A stretch of DNA of 46,036 nt from a virus. Of the stretch, positions 1 through 9,273 are shown in pieces. The position numbers and the translations under genes are program-made. A model generated the notes under the pieces. It did no database searches. It was not told the origin of the DNA and worked only from the letters and a program-made list of their open reading frames with translations. Numbering within the stretch: the stretch's first letter is position 1; each line of letters starts with the position of its first letter. The stretch is from positions 1-46,036 of IMG/VR virus record IMGVR_UViG_3300035670_000378, one strand, 5' to 3'.

Positions 1-114
1 CTCGTCCAGCCATTTCAGGTATTCTCGGTAGTCACGATTGCCACGGTCTGCCGGGATGAATGCGCCATCTGATAGGCGCAGTACAGCACCTGAGTCTGTG
101 AGTTGGTAAGACAT
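1..114 (-). CDS. Tail-fibre-adjacent protein, 5' end only (cut by the window edge)
   Basis: An ATG at 112-114 opens a frame that runs off the left edge after 38 codons. Its sequence is identical to the first 38 codons of the complete gene at 44643-45071, so it is the same gene seen again at the overlapping end rather than a broken gene. It follows the tail fibre by 19 bases. See the complete copy for a description. Confidence 0.8.
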   Translation of the reverse strand, partial: MSYQLTDSGAVLRLSDGAFIPADRGNRDYREYLKWLDE

Positions 115-1082
115 TAGCGTTTATCTGGTACGATTAGAGTTCTGAATCCAGGATAGTCTCACTCCAACTTACGGTGTACCGCCCGGCAGATGCAGCAGCT
201 ACGGTCCATCTGGTAAAGTTCTTACTACCATTGGCCACAGTTAGATTTGAAGAGTTTCCATAGACAGGGGTGTCTGTGGTTCTTGTTGGATTGACTCTCA
301 TTGTAGTTGGGTGGTGGTAGATACCAGCAAACCAAGCGCCCGTGGTTCCACTTGCATAGAAACTTGAGGAGTTTGAGCCAGCCTCATTACCTCCGGCAGC
401 GACATAGTAGTAGCGGTAGCAAAGGATTTCCTCTACTCCAAGTGGTCGTTTTTCAAAAGGCGTAGCAACCGGCCCTGGTTCCACCTGGACCTGAGCAATG
501 TCGAAGGTTCCGGATTGCTGGCCGAGGGTGTCGGTGCGGGCGTTGAAGTCGGAACCGGCGTCGAACCAGATAACAAGCGAAACCCCATCATTACTATCAG
601 ATCCAATAGTCTTTCCAGCAACAGAGGGTAGCGTAACTGTATGGGTAATCTTCTGCCAGCTTGTCGTTAGGGCTTTCTTGACTGCCCCAATGCCCGTCAC
701 TGCGGCACTGGGCGAGCCCCCTGTTCCAAAGTCTTGAACAAGCTCAACGGCGATGTTTTTTGCACTATCAGCCTTTGCCCAAAACGATACCGTGACCTGC
801 TGTCCTGCCAGAGTTTGCACACCTTCTATCGTCTGGAAAGACCGACAGTTATTAGCAGAACCTGCGACAGAGGTTACAACAGTCCGGAAGAAGAAGCTTG
901 GCTGGCCTGGTACATCCGTTTGTCCAAAAGTGAAAGACTGGCGGCTCGTAGTAAAAGTAGATCCGGTTCTAGCAGTCACCCACCGATCCGCTGTGTACTG
1001 ACCGGCTCCTGTAAAGCTCGTCCCCCTCTGCCAAATGTCAAAGTTGCCATTGATGATGGCGTTTCTGAACCCTGCCAGTGGG
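1..1082. repeat. Left copy of an imperfect terminal repeat (partner 44958-46036)
   Basis: This segment is homologous to 44958-46036. The first 127 bases are identical to 44958-45084. Positions 134 to about 510 carry only scattered changes. From about 515 to 1082 the copies diverge strongly but stay in the same reading frame, with a net difference of three bases. It covers the start of the fibre-adjacent gene and the C-terminal two thirds of the tail fibre. It most likely reflects the overlapping ends of a contig from a circularly permuted or terminally redundant genome, assembled from two haplotypes. Confidence 0.85.
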
Positions 1083-1732
1083 CCGCCATTGATCTCACTG
1101 ACCCGAGGAGTCAAGACGTTGGTGCCGATCTTGGATTGAGTAATGGCACTGTCAGCGATCTTGTCAGTGATAACAGCATCGTTGGCAATCTTGGCAGTGA
1201 TAACAGCATCGTTGGCAATCTTGGCAGTGGTTACACTCCCATCCAATGGGGTCCGCTGGTTGGTCAACCGGACATCGCTATCAACAACCGCTGTTCCGGC
1301 AATCTTAGACGGAGCAATGTCTGCGGTGTTGGAAACCTTGGCATTGGTCACCGCTCCGTCAGCGAGGGCCGTTGTTCCGATACTACCAGGGGTTAAGTTC
1401 CCAAGTTGAGCATCAGCAGCTATCTCTCTTGCTTCCTCTGACACGAAAAGCGCTTGGAGAAAGTTTTCGTTGAGCGCACTGCTGCGGATGCTGGAGTTTG
1501 GGAAAAAGGTGTTCTCAGCGGCGTCTGCTGTAGTTTCCCTTTCGATAATAATGGCAGCCCCATTGGCAGGAGCCACATTGAATTGGATCGTCGTGTCGTT
1601 GGCAAACGTAAAGGCAGTCGTCCCCGATCCGTTGACAGAGACCTTCACATGGTCTCGGTTGATGTAGGCAAATGTGATAGCGTAGAGGACGGTGCTACCA
1701 TCCCCTGTATAGCTGACCTTGATGTTAGACAT
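134..1732 (-). CDS. Tail fibre protein with T7 gp17-like N-terminus
   Basis: 532 residues. Residues 1 to about 115 match the T7 tail fibre N-terminal family that docks the fibre on the tail tube; the opening MSNIKVSYTGDGST followed by a YAITFAYINRDHVKV stretch is typical. Residues about 120-205 form a low-complexity shaft built on a ten-residue IANDAVITAK-type repeat. The C-terminal part begins with the cyanophage-type motif NGNFDIWQRGTSF...ADRW, contains a beta-rich, probably receptor- or carbohydrate-binding domain, and closes with a conserved tip. It directly follows the gp16-like gene (5-base gap), as in T7. A second, divergent version of its C-terminal 315 residues lies at 45091-46036. 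Function in host recognition is inferred from family and position. Confidence 0.93.
   Translation of the reverse strand: MSNIKVSYTGDGSTVLYAITFAYINRDHVKVSVNGSGTTAFTFANDTTIQFNVAPANGAAIIIERETTADAAENTFFPNSSIRSSALNENFLQALFVSEEAREIAADAQLGNLTPGSIGTTALADGAVTNAKVSNTADIAPSKIAGTAVVDSDVRLTNQRTPLDGSVTTAKIANDAVITAKIANDAVITDKIADSAITQSKIGTNVLTPRVSEINGGPLAGFRNAIINGNFDIWQRGTSFTGAGQYTADRWVTARTGSTFTTSRQSFTFGQTDVPGQPSFFFRTVVTSVAGSANNCRSFQTIEGVQTLAGQQVTVSFWAKADSAKNIAVELVQDFGTGGSPSAAVTGIGAVKKALTTSWQKITHTVTLPSVAGKTIGSDSNDGVSLVIWFDAGSDFNARTDTLGQQSGTFDIAQVQVEPGPVATPFEKRPLGVEEILCYRYYYVAAGGNEAGSNSSSFYASGTTGAWFAGIYHHPTTMRVNPTRTTDTPVYGNSSNLTVANGSKNFTRWTVAAASAGRYTVSWSETILDSEL
1167..1226 (-). repeat. 30-bp tandem duplication in the tail fibre shaft
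   Basis: Two near-perfect 30-base copies at 1167-1196 and 1197-1226 encode the ten-residue unit IANDAVITAK/D. Related degenerate units lie on both sides. The in-frame unit length allows fibre shaft length to change by slippage or recombination without disrupting the protein. Confidence 0.75.
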
Positions 1733-1737
1733 CTCGT

Positions 1738-4700
1738 TTAGTTAGGAGAGTTCAGGATCTGTTGGACTGCTTCGTACCGACCTGCTCTTGCCGCACGATT
1801 CAGGTTCTTGTTGTTGAGGACCCGCTGACGGAAGTCCATGTTGGTACGACTCATCTGCCGCAGGGCATTGTCTTTCACTCCAGTCCACACTGCCCACACC
1901 GACCTGTAGTGGGGTGGCATTTGTTCTGGGTTGTCTGGGTTGAACACACGACCACGGTGCGCTTCGGCAGCCTCTTTGAACTCTGGGGTCTTCATGACGG
2001 CCTCCAGTCGTTCCCTCAATCCCAGCTCGTACATGGTCCTGGTGAGCTCATTTCGGTCCTTGGCTGTGAGCTCCACGCCACCCAAACCGGTAGTATTGCG
2101 AGGAATACGGAAGTTGATGTCACTGAGCATCTTCTTGACCGGGTCGTTGTCTGCCGGCATGATCCGTACAGGAGACACAGCGTTGTAGAAGTTGCCTGCG
2201 AAGGAAGGAACCTCCTCACCTGTGAGAGGATCCACCCTGGTTGCCCCTTGCATAACCAGACCTCCAGTGGCCACATTCAACGCCCTTTGGAGCTCTCCAT
2301 CGACTTCCATGATGTAGGGTCGCATGGTGTTGTAGAGGGCCCTGCGGGCGCCAGCCATAGGCACGAAGTTGTTGAGGGTGTTGTAGATGGTACTTTCCAG
2401 CCCCTGAGGACTCATGTTCCGGGGGTTGAGCATGTCACCGATGGTGGCCAGTCCAGCCAAGAAGCTCTTCTCTGTCACAGCGGCAGCGATTGAGAAGCCC
2501 AGTTGGCCAATCAGCCGCTCAGCAGCATCAGCAGAACCCATCTTGGCAAGCATCACCGCATCCCCAGCAACGGACATGATCGAGCTGAGAGGTTCGATGC
2601 CTTGGTAGGAGACCCACTTGTTGCCGACTCGGATGCTCATGGGCTGGTAGCTCAGTAGCCATGCTTCTCGTTCTGCCCCTGGCGGCGGTCCGTTTCCGGT
2701 TAGGTTGTCGTTGAATGCCCAGATAGCCGGAGCAGCAACAGCCATAGCACCAATGGCCATACGACCCTGGTACTGGGCTTTATTGATCATGGCTGCTGGG
2801 GTCGTTGCATCATTGAGTAGGGCATCACGGGCCTCCTTGATGAAGAGGTTCAGTCCTGGTACATGGGTGCCACCGTACCGAAGCAGGTTGGCTGGGGTGC
2901 GGACGAAGGGAACCAGAACTCGGCCGAGCGGCATTTCTTCCAGGAACTTGGTCAGGTAGCCGATCATCGGTCCTGGGTCTTCTTGGAATGTAGCCTTCTC
3001 AGCAATCTCCAGTAGGTCTTGATCGAGGATGCGACCGGTCTCCGGGTCCATGCGCTTGCTGAACTCACGTAGGTAGGAGTCGACACCTTGGTCGAAGTTC
3101 CCAGCAAAGCGAGGATCAGTCAGAGCAGCCGCAGTGGCCTCCATCTTGATGTGCTGCCGTGCGACGATCGTCTTGAAGAAGTCGTCAGCAGCCGTCAGGG
3201 CACGGGTTGGCCAACTGAAGTACGGGTTGTGGTTGAAGTTGTAGAGGGCCTTGACCCAACCAACAGCAGTCTGCTCAGCCGGAGTGTTGGCCACAGCCTC
3301 CATGCGCTGGAGAATGGCCTGGGTCTCAAAGTCCTCAACGACGAACTTGTTCTTGGAGTTGATGGAGTCGCCAGTCTTGAAGGTGGTAGCCGCAACATTC
3401 CATGCCTCAAACACCGACTCTTGCATGGCCTTGTAGCCAGCAAAGGCGGCCCGGTAGGACACCTCATCACCTGTGAGCCCCTTGAGCAGCAGGGAGGTTG
3501 GGCGCTCCACAACAGCGTATGAGGTGCCCAGGAAGTTCCTCAGTTGACTGATTGGGCCAGAGAAGATGGAGTTATACATCACGTTCATGGCCTGCTCAGA
3601 GCCGAGACTGAGTACCAGGCGTCCGAACTTCACCGTCTTTGTGGGGTCACCACCGGCAAGGGCCATTGCCCGGGTCAGAGCCTGGATCTCCGCGTCTGCC
3701 TCGGGGCTTCCAATACGCTTGAGGTTGCGGATCTTGTCGACCCGCTTCTTCATTTCCTTGACACTCAGTAAGGAGTCAGTGTCGGACTCCACCCCAGCAC
3801 GACGCAGCTCGGCATCCGTGAGACCGAAGGATCGCAGGCCACCACCAAACTTGTTACCAGTCACCTTAACCAGAGTCACCATGGACTCCAGGCGATCCAA
3901 CATACGGTCGAATTGATTACCGTCTGATGCCCGGGCAAGGCGCATGGCGTCGGCATTGAGGGATAGCTGGTAGATGTCCTCAGCGGTCTGGGCAATCATG
4001 GTCTTCATGGCCACGACACCCTCCCTGGTAAGGATCCTGGTGGCTGCTGTCCCTTCTTCGTTGGTCAGAAGTTGGGTGGCACCACGTTCTTTGAGCAGCT
4101 CAACAATGTCAGGTGGATCACCATCGGTGTCTCGAAAGACTCCCATGATGTCTTCAACCAGACGACTGGAGCCCTCAACAACCGCATCGTCAGTGGTCTT
4201 GAGGCTCTTTGCGATTTCCTGGATGTCTACCCGTTGCTCAATGTCACGAACTACCTGCTCAGTAGCCTCATCCATGTTCATGAGGCGGTAGTTGGCATCG
4301 GTGAGGATGCGTTCGGAGCCTCCAATGGCAGGAGCGTTTCCCACGGAGTCTGCTTCACGTACGCCTGGACGACGTACAGCAGTTGGCAGGGCCCCAGAGG
4401 ACAGGTTTTCTTGCTGAACAAAGGCTTTGTTGACATCACCTTGACTCATGCTGGCGGCTGCTTCCTGAGGAAGGCGGCCTTCACCATCAGGGCGGTAGCC
4501 AGAAACGACCTCGTTTTCCAGTTGAGCTTTGGTCAGTTGCACCCGAGCCAGCTCATCCTCCATGCTGCGGAGGGTGGGGTCCTCGTCTGGGATTCCATTG
4601 GCCCTTGCTTCTTCAATGCTCTGTTGGAAGTCAGCTTCTTCCATGTTGAGCTTCCGCATTTCGGCTTCTTGGGCGTCCGACCACCGAACAGTTTCGATGC

Positions 4701-5733
4701 GGGCATCCTCAAGTCGCTTAGTTTCGAGCTCAGTCTTCTTTGTGGAGGCTGCTTCCAGTCCAGCCTTAAGGGCTTCTTCTTGGGATTTACCTTGACGGAG
4801 AAGAGCACGAGCCACGAATCGTCCGTGAACCATCCACATAAAGGAGTCAGCAACAGCACCAACCAGGCCCCCTTCGAGTACTGCTTTGGTGCGGGCTACC
4901 CACGGGTTGTCCTCGTCGTCTGCCGCCAAGGCAAACATAAACGTATCACGATACTGTTCTGGAACCATCTCCTGAACGAGGTTGCTCAGGTTGCCGTCCT
5001 CAGGATTGCTCAGTAGGAAGTCAGCAACAGCACCAGGGACAATGCCAGAGGCGATCGCACCCTTGAGGCCCCCTCCTTTTGTGCCAAGTTGCACGGCGGC
5101 TTGTGGAAGCCTACGGGCAGCAGCAATGCCTGTCAGGCCGAACGCCATCAGGTCACGACCAAGGCGGCCGATCTGGGTGTTGGGGGCCTGGAGGCCGAGA
5201 TCAGTCTTGGCAGCGACGTACTCAGCAGAGAATGGATTGTCCTTAGGATCAATACGTTGTCCGGTTGCTGCCTTGACGGCAGTAACAGCCGTGTCACCGA
5301 TGAGGGAGGAGGTGTCGATGATGCCTTCAACCACACGAGCCGCGCCACCGACAAGGACACGAACAGTCTCTGCGGCTGGGTCATTCTTGGATCTTTCCCG
5401 CATAACCCTATCTGCCTCCTGAAGCCGCTGACGCCCCTGCTGCTGGCGCTTACGGAACTGCTCAGGAGTTTCACCAGTTACCACCCCGGCAAGGCCTTCC
5501 TGGGCCCCCTGGACGAAGTCCTCCAGCCCTTGAGCCACTGGCCGGACAGCGTCCTTGAGCGGCTTGAGTGGGTCTTTGGTGCGTGCCTTCTTCTTTTCTT
5601 CCTCTTGTTTCTTCGCCTCGGCCTGCTGTCTTGCGGCCTCTTGTTGGCGTTTCTTCTCTTCCTCGTAGCGTTCCTGGGCTTCGACCCGAGAGTCGCGTAC
5701 CCCGGTGTTGTTAAGCTGTTCCCAAATGCTCAT
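1738..5733 (-). CDS. Internal virion (core) protein, T7 gp16-like
   Basis: 1331 residues, close to the 1318 of T7 gp16, and in the same place: after the gp14- and gp15-like genes and before the fibre. The N-terminus (residues about 15-55) is a highly charged E/K/Q/R coiled coil. The rest is helical, with Ala/Gly-rich segments around residues 180-240 that could insert in membrane. T7 gp16 starts with a murein transglycosylase domain; I see no such domain here, and a lysozyme-like domain sits in the upstream virion protein instead. In T7 these core proteins leave the capsid and build the channel that carries DNA across the cell envelope. Assignment rests on size, position and composition rather than on a catalytic motif. 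Confidence 0.85.
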   Translation of the reverse strand: MSIWEQLNNTGVRDSRVEAQERYEEEKKRQQEAARQQAEAKKQEEEKKKARTKDPLKPLKDAVRPVAQGLEDFVQGAQEGLAGVVTGETPEQFRKRQQQGRQRLQEADRVMRERSKNDPAAETVRVLVGGAARVVEGIIDTSSLIGDTAVTAVKAATGQRIDPKDNPFSAEYVAAKTDLGLQAPNTQIGRLGRDLMAFGLTGIAAARRLPQAAVQLGTKGGGLKGAIASGIVPGAVADFLLSNPEDGNLSNLVQEMVPEQYRDTFMFALAADDEDNPWVARTKAVLEGGLVGAVADSFMWMVHGRFVARALLRQGKSQEEALKAGLEAASTKKTELETKRLEDARIETVRWSDAQEAEMRKLNMEEADFQQSIEEARANGIPDEDPTLRSMEDELARVQLTKAQLENEVVSGYRPDGEGRLPQEAAASMSQGDVNKAFVQQENLSSGALPTAVRRPGVREADSVGNAPAIGGSERILTDANYRLMNMDEATEQVVRDIEQRVDIQEIAKSLKTTDDAVVEGSSRLVEDIMGVFRDTDGDPPDIVELLKERGATQLLTNEEGTAATRILTREGVVAMKTMIAQTAEDIYQLSLNADAMRLARASDGNQFDRMLDRLESMVTLVKVTGNKFGGGLRSFGLTDAELRRAGVESDTDSLLSVKEMKKRVDKIRNLKRIGSPEADAEIQALTRAMALAGGDPTKTVKFGRLVLSLGSEQAMNVMYNSIFSGPISQLRNFLGTSYAVVERPTSLLLKGLTGDEVSYRAAFAGYKAMQESVFEAWNVAATTFKTGDSINSKNKFVVEDFETQAILQRMEAVANTPAEQTAVGWVKALYNFNHNPYFSWPTRALTAADDFFKTIVARQHIKMEATAAALTDPRFAGNFDQGVDSYLREFSKRMDPETGRILDQDLLEIAEKATFQEDPGPMIGYLTKFLEEMPLGRVLVPFVRTPANLLRYGGTHVPGLNLFIKEARDALLNDATTPAAMINKAQYQGRMAIGAMAVAAPAIWAFNDNLTGNGPPPGAEREAWLLSYQPMSIRVGNKWVSYQGIEPLSSIMSVAGDAVMLAKMGSADAAERLIGQLGFSIAAAVTEKSFLAGLATIGDMLNPRNMSPQGLESTIYNTLNNFVPMAGARRALYNTMRPYIMEVDGELQRALNVATGGLVMQGATRVDPLTGEEVPSFAGNFYNAVSPVRIMPADNDPVKKMLSDINFRIPRNTTGLGGVELTAKDRNELTRTMYELGLRERLEAVMKTPEFKEAAEAHRGRVFNPDNPEQMPPHYRSVWAVWTGVKDNALRQMSRTNMDFRQRVLNNKNLNRAARAGRYEAVQQILNSPN

Positions 5734-5770
5734 GTGAGTTGGTTGCCCTCAGGCGTAGATGGTTAGCTGA

Positions 5771-5799
5771 GGGGGATACCCGCGCACAGGCATTCCCCC
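5771..5799 (-). other. G/C hairpin between the gp15- and gp16-like genes
   Basis: On the minus strand GGGGGA pairs with TCCCCC, with a second short GC pairing inside the loop. It lies in the 73-base gap just after the stop of the gp15-like gene. There is no T-tract, so an RNA-processing or mRNA-stabilising hairpin is more likely than an intrinsic terminator. Confidence 0.4.
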
Positions 5800-5806
5800 T
5801 TGTTAA

Positions 5807-8800
5807 TCAGCGGGGTTGTGTTCCGTGAAGGAACTGGAATCGGCGGCCATCAGGCAGCTCGATGATAAGGTGGTCAGTGCCCTGGTCCCCTTTGAAGGAA
5901 CCAACGACTCTTGCTCCGTTTTTGAGCATCACTTGAGTGCCCTTAGGCGCCGCGTAGTCATGACCGAAGGATCCACGTCTACGGTGGGCACGATCATCAT
6001 CGGTCGTAACTGACATGCGGGACATAGGTCCCCGGCGTCCATCAGGTAGGACAAGGTCAACGAAACGATCGAGAGATCCTGCTCGGTAGACAGGCAGGTT
6101 GCGGTCACTCTGGGTGGTGCCAGGGCGGACGGGTTTCACATCGATGTGTGGGCCTGTGGATCCGTATCCAAGGCTGTCCACCACATAGACGGTTCCACTA
6201 CTCGACCCCCTGGCCAGCCGAAAACCCTCGCGGGCCCTACGAAGCATCTGGGCAGCTTGGGTGGCTTCAATGCTGGATCGGTTACCAGCAATGCCTTCAA
6301 TGCCACTCCGGCCGGTGAAGTTTTTGATCACCGCAAACTCGTTGCTCAGGTCGTTGAGTGCAGCACCAATGTCGTCGCTTTCTCCTCGGAGGTAAGCGCC
6401 GAGGCGAGCACGCACACGGCTCTGAGTGAGTCGGGTAACAAACAGTTGATCCTGGACTGCCGGAGTGAACTTGGTGGTGTTCGGGTCGAGGCCCGCATCA
6501 CGCACCGTCTCTTCCAGTGTTCCACGGATGAACTGGTAGCGACCAACGGCCTTGTAGCCTTGACGCTGGAGATCCATGACCTGTTTAATGGTCAGGTTGC
6601 TGAGACCAGGATACCCAGCAGGGGTGTCGTTAGCAGTGCCCCGGTTGATCGCATTGTACTGTTGTGCGCCGCCCTCCGCGTTACCGATGATGTCCATGAG
6701 AGGACGGAGGGCTCGAACTTTACTGCCAAGGTCCGGGTCAGCACCTTGGAAGGATTGGGCTTGTTGTGAGGTTTGTTGAGCCTGGAGCCTACGTTGCTCT
6801 TGGCGTTGACGTGCGGCGTTAATTTCACGGAAGGCTCTGGTCTTCCGCCATGCAGGGACATTGGGATTGTCAATGATGGCAGCAGCAGCAGGGGCCAAGC
6901 GACGACGTTCAGCCGCCGATTGAGCCAGTTGCGCTTGCGTGATTTCTGTGAACGGTACGTTGTAAGCAATAGACTGATTCCTCAGTAGATTCTCAAAGCT
7001 CGTACCTGTGGCAGACATGATCTGCTGGGCTCGTGCCGTTGGCTCCTGGCCATTCATGAACCGTTGGGTGTTCTGGGTGAGCTCCTGGGGAGTCAGAACA
7101 AACGAGCTTCTGAGGTTTGGAGTGCGATTCTGGATCTCATAAGGGGCCACCTGGGTGAAGTCCCGAACAGGACGGGTGGCATTTTGAGGAACCGCCTGGG
7201 TGACGAATGGTGAGCGGGACAGGGGCCTGTTTGGCACCAACCGACCACTACCTGCATCGAACTTACCGCTGAAACGCGGATCGCTACGGTAACCATTCAT
7301 GAGGCTCTGGATGAGTCCATTGACATCAGCACTGCTGGGGGTTTGCCCTCTCGCAAGGAATGATGCCAGTTGGTTCCTCAGTTGAGTGGATACCTCAGCG
7401 GACAGGGTATCGACAAGCGGAGCCAGAATGGTCTGGACTTCGCCAATGTCAACAGCGGTCATGCTGAAGTTTTCACGGATCAGGGCCGTTGCTGCGTTGC
7501 GAACCACGGTGTCCTGACCCTTGGCAAGCTGAGTTGCCTGATCATCCGGCTTCATGGCACGGATTTTGTTGGCCTGATCTGGCTGGAGGGTCCCCTCAAG
7601 CACCATCTTTTTGAGCTGATCCTCAGTTGGAGGTGCTTGACCACGCTCGATGCTCTGGACGATCTGAGCGTAGGCAAAGGGATTGTAGTAAGCCCCCTGC
7701 ATTTCCAGTTGATTCAGGGCCTCCTGAGCCTTGAGATTGCCCTGTGAGGCGAGCTGCGCCAGGGTTTGCCGGGTCTGGTCGAAGGACTGTGTCAGGGCCT
7801 CCTTGTTAGTGCCAGCTCCTGCCAGGAGAGAGTTGTAGTCGGCAAGAACCCGATCAACAAGCTCATTCTGTTCTTCCTCCTTCTCAGCTTCAAACCTTTC
7901 CGCAGCAGCAGCAATCTGAGTCAGCGCCTTCTGGAACTCCTCCGGATACATGGACCCGAGAGTACCCATACCCGGATTGTTCGGGTTGATAGGCGTGAGC
8001 TCAAATGCCAACAGGAGGTCAGTGTTTTCAGTGACAGCACCAAGGGCAATGATTCGATCCACAAAGCGTCGGTTTGCTTCCCCTCGGGGAATGCCTTCCG
8101 CCTCGTAGGCCTTGATGGTGCTCTGGAAGAACTCCTGAACAGCAGCAGGATCCTCAGCAGATAGAGTCTGCCAAGATGTTCCGATTCGGCTATCCAGTTC
8201 AAACAGTGCGTTGTCTTTGTCCTCCTTCCTCCCCTGCGCCATGGTGTTGGCGATGATGGAGTTGTTGACGTTCTGGACAGTAGGAGTGAGGTGCTCAACC
8301 ATGAGGACAGGATTGATGCCCTTGAGGCCAGTAGCCTCGATGAACATCTGCTGCCCCACCGCTATGGCTGCTTGGATCTCTGCTGGACCCCTTGCCTCTC
8401 TGGGGGCGATCATCCTGCCATCAGGAAGAGGCACCGTGGCCTCTCGACTGTTCATGAACGTATCCATGACAGTCTGATACTGGGAGGCGGCCTTCTTGAG
8501 CGTCCCTACTGCCGCCCCATAGGCTTTCCAGCCTCGGAGGATGGGGCTGTTGACCCGTTGCTCTTCGGCAAGACCAAGGTCCACCTGAGCCGTTGCCTCG
8601 TTGAGCTGACCCTCATCAGCAGCAGCATTGGCTAGGACCTGCTCGGCCTGTTTGAACTGACGGAACTGGCCCTCTTCGATCTGGATCTCGCCATTCATGG
8701 CCATTGCGTACCCGATCTTGTAGTCGGATTCGTTCTTGGCCTTGACAGTTTCTGTTACAAAGTCAGAGAGAGTCTCACTGAATTGGGTCAGAGCCTGAGT

Positions 8801-9244
8801 CGTGGCGGCTCGATTGCGGGCGTTGTTTTCAAGGACACCGCTGAGCTGACTGAGGTATAGACCCTCTCTTTCCTTCTGCTGCTGGATGCCCATTCTTCGG
8901 GCACGGTCAGCCTGCTGGTTGGTAAACTCCCAGGCAGCCAGGGTTTGATTCAGTTGAATCTCATTGGCCGCCCGGTTGTTCGCCAGTTGGTTGCGCCCAG
9001 CAGTCTCGAAGTACTGTTGGGCTAGACCGGAGCTGCGTTGGTAGTTTTGTTGGACAGACTCTGATGCGGTGGCAAAGCTTCTTTGACGGAAAGCCTCTGC
9101 CCTTTCAATCTGTCTTGTCTGGTCGGCCGACTGCTGACGAACCGCAGAGGTTCTATCAACAGCAGCAACTGGGGAAAACCCTCGCGTTGAACGGGGACCA
9201 GTGAGCTGGACTCTCCTCCCTGCTGATTCGTAGATTTTGGCCAT
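5807..9244 (-). CDS. Internal virion protein, gp15-like, with lysozyme-like and M23-like C-terminal regions
   Basis: 1145 residues, against 747 for T7 gp15. Residues 1 to about 830 are helical and Q/A-rich, typical of a core protein. Residues about 845-960 look like a small phage lysozyme/transglycosylase: the motif GNAEGG (E857, candidate acid), then AVGRYQF (899-905) and a downstream FTPAVQDQLF. Residues about 1017-1145 have M23 peptidase-like pieces, GSTGPHID (1028-1035), then GHDYAAPKGT (1094-1103), then FLHG (1138-1141), in an order that looks permuted relative to usual M23 domains. A wall-opening role during DNA entry is inferred. Start MAKIYESAG follows the gp14-like gene after 29 bases. 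Confidence 0.85.
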   Translation of the reverse strand: MAKIYESAGRRVQLTGPRSTRGFSPVAAVDRTSAVRQQSADQTRQIERAEAFRQRSFATASESVQQNYQRSSGLAQQYFETAGRNQLANNRAANEIQLNQTLAAWEFTNQQADRARRMGIQQQKEREGLYLSQLSGVLENNARNRAATTQALTQFSETLSDFVTETVKAKNESDYKIGYAMAMNGEIQIEEGQFRQFKQAEQVLANAAADEGQLNEATAQVDLGLAEEQRVNSPILRGWKAYGAAVGTLKKAASQYQTVMDTFMNSREATVPLPDGRMIAPREARGPAEIQAAIAVGQQMFIEATGLKGINPVLMVEHLTPTVQNVNNSIIANTMAQGRKEDKDNALFELDSRIGTSWQTLSAEDPAAVQEFFQSTIKAYEAEGIPRGEANRRFVDRIIALGAVTENTDLLLAFELTPINPNNPGMGTLGSMYPEEFQKALTQIAAAAERFEAEKEEEQNELVDRVLADYNSLLAGAGTNKEALTQSFDQTRQTLAQLASQGNLKAQEALNQLEMQGAYYNPFAYAQIVQSIERGQAPPTEDQLKKMVLEGTLQPDQANKIRAMKPDDQATQLAKGQDTVVRNAATALIRENFSMTAVDIGEVQTILAPLVDTLSAEVSTQLRNQLASFLARGQTPSSADVNGLIQSLMNGYRSDPRFSGKFDAGSGRLVPNRPLSRSPFVTQAVPQNATRPVRDFTQVAPYEIQNRTPNLRSSFVLTPQELTQNTQRFMNGQEPTARAQQIMSATGTSFENLLRNQSIAYNVPFTEITQAQLAQSAAERRRLAPAAAAIIDNPNVPAWRKTRAFREINAARQRQEQRRLQAQQTSQQAQSFQGADPDLGSKVRALRPLMDIIGNAEGGAQQYNAINRGTANDTPAGYPGLSNLTIKQVMDLQRQGYKAVGRYQFIRGTLEETVRDAGLDPNTTKFTPAVQDQLFVTRLTQSRVRARLGAYLRGESDDIGAALNDLSNEFAVIKNFTGRSGIEGIAGNRSSIEATQAAQMLRRAREGFRLARGSSSGTVYVVDSLGYGSTGPHIDVKPVRPGTTQSDRNLPVYRAGSLDRFVDLVLPDGRRGPMSRMSVTTDDDRAHRRRGSFGHDYAAPKGTQVMLKNGARVVGSFKGDQGTDHLIIELPDGRRFQFLHGTQPR

Positions 9245-9273
9245 CTGTTGTTGACTCTAAGGGGGTAAGCTGG

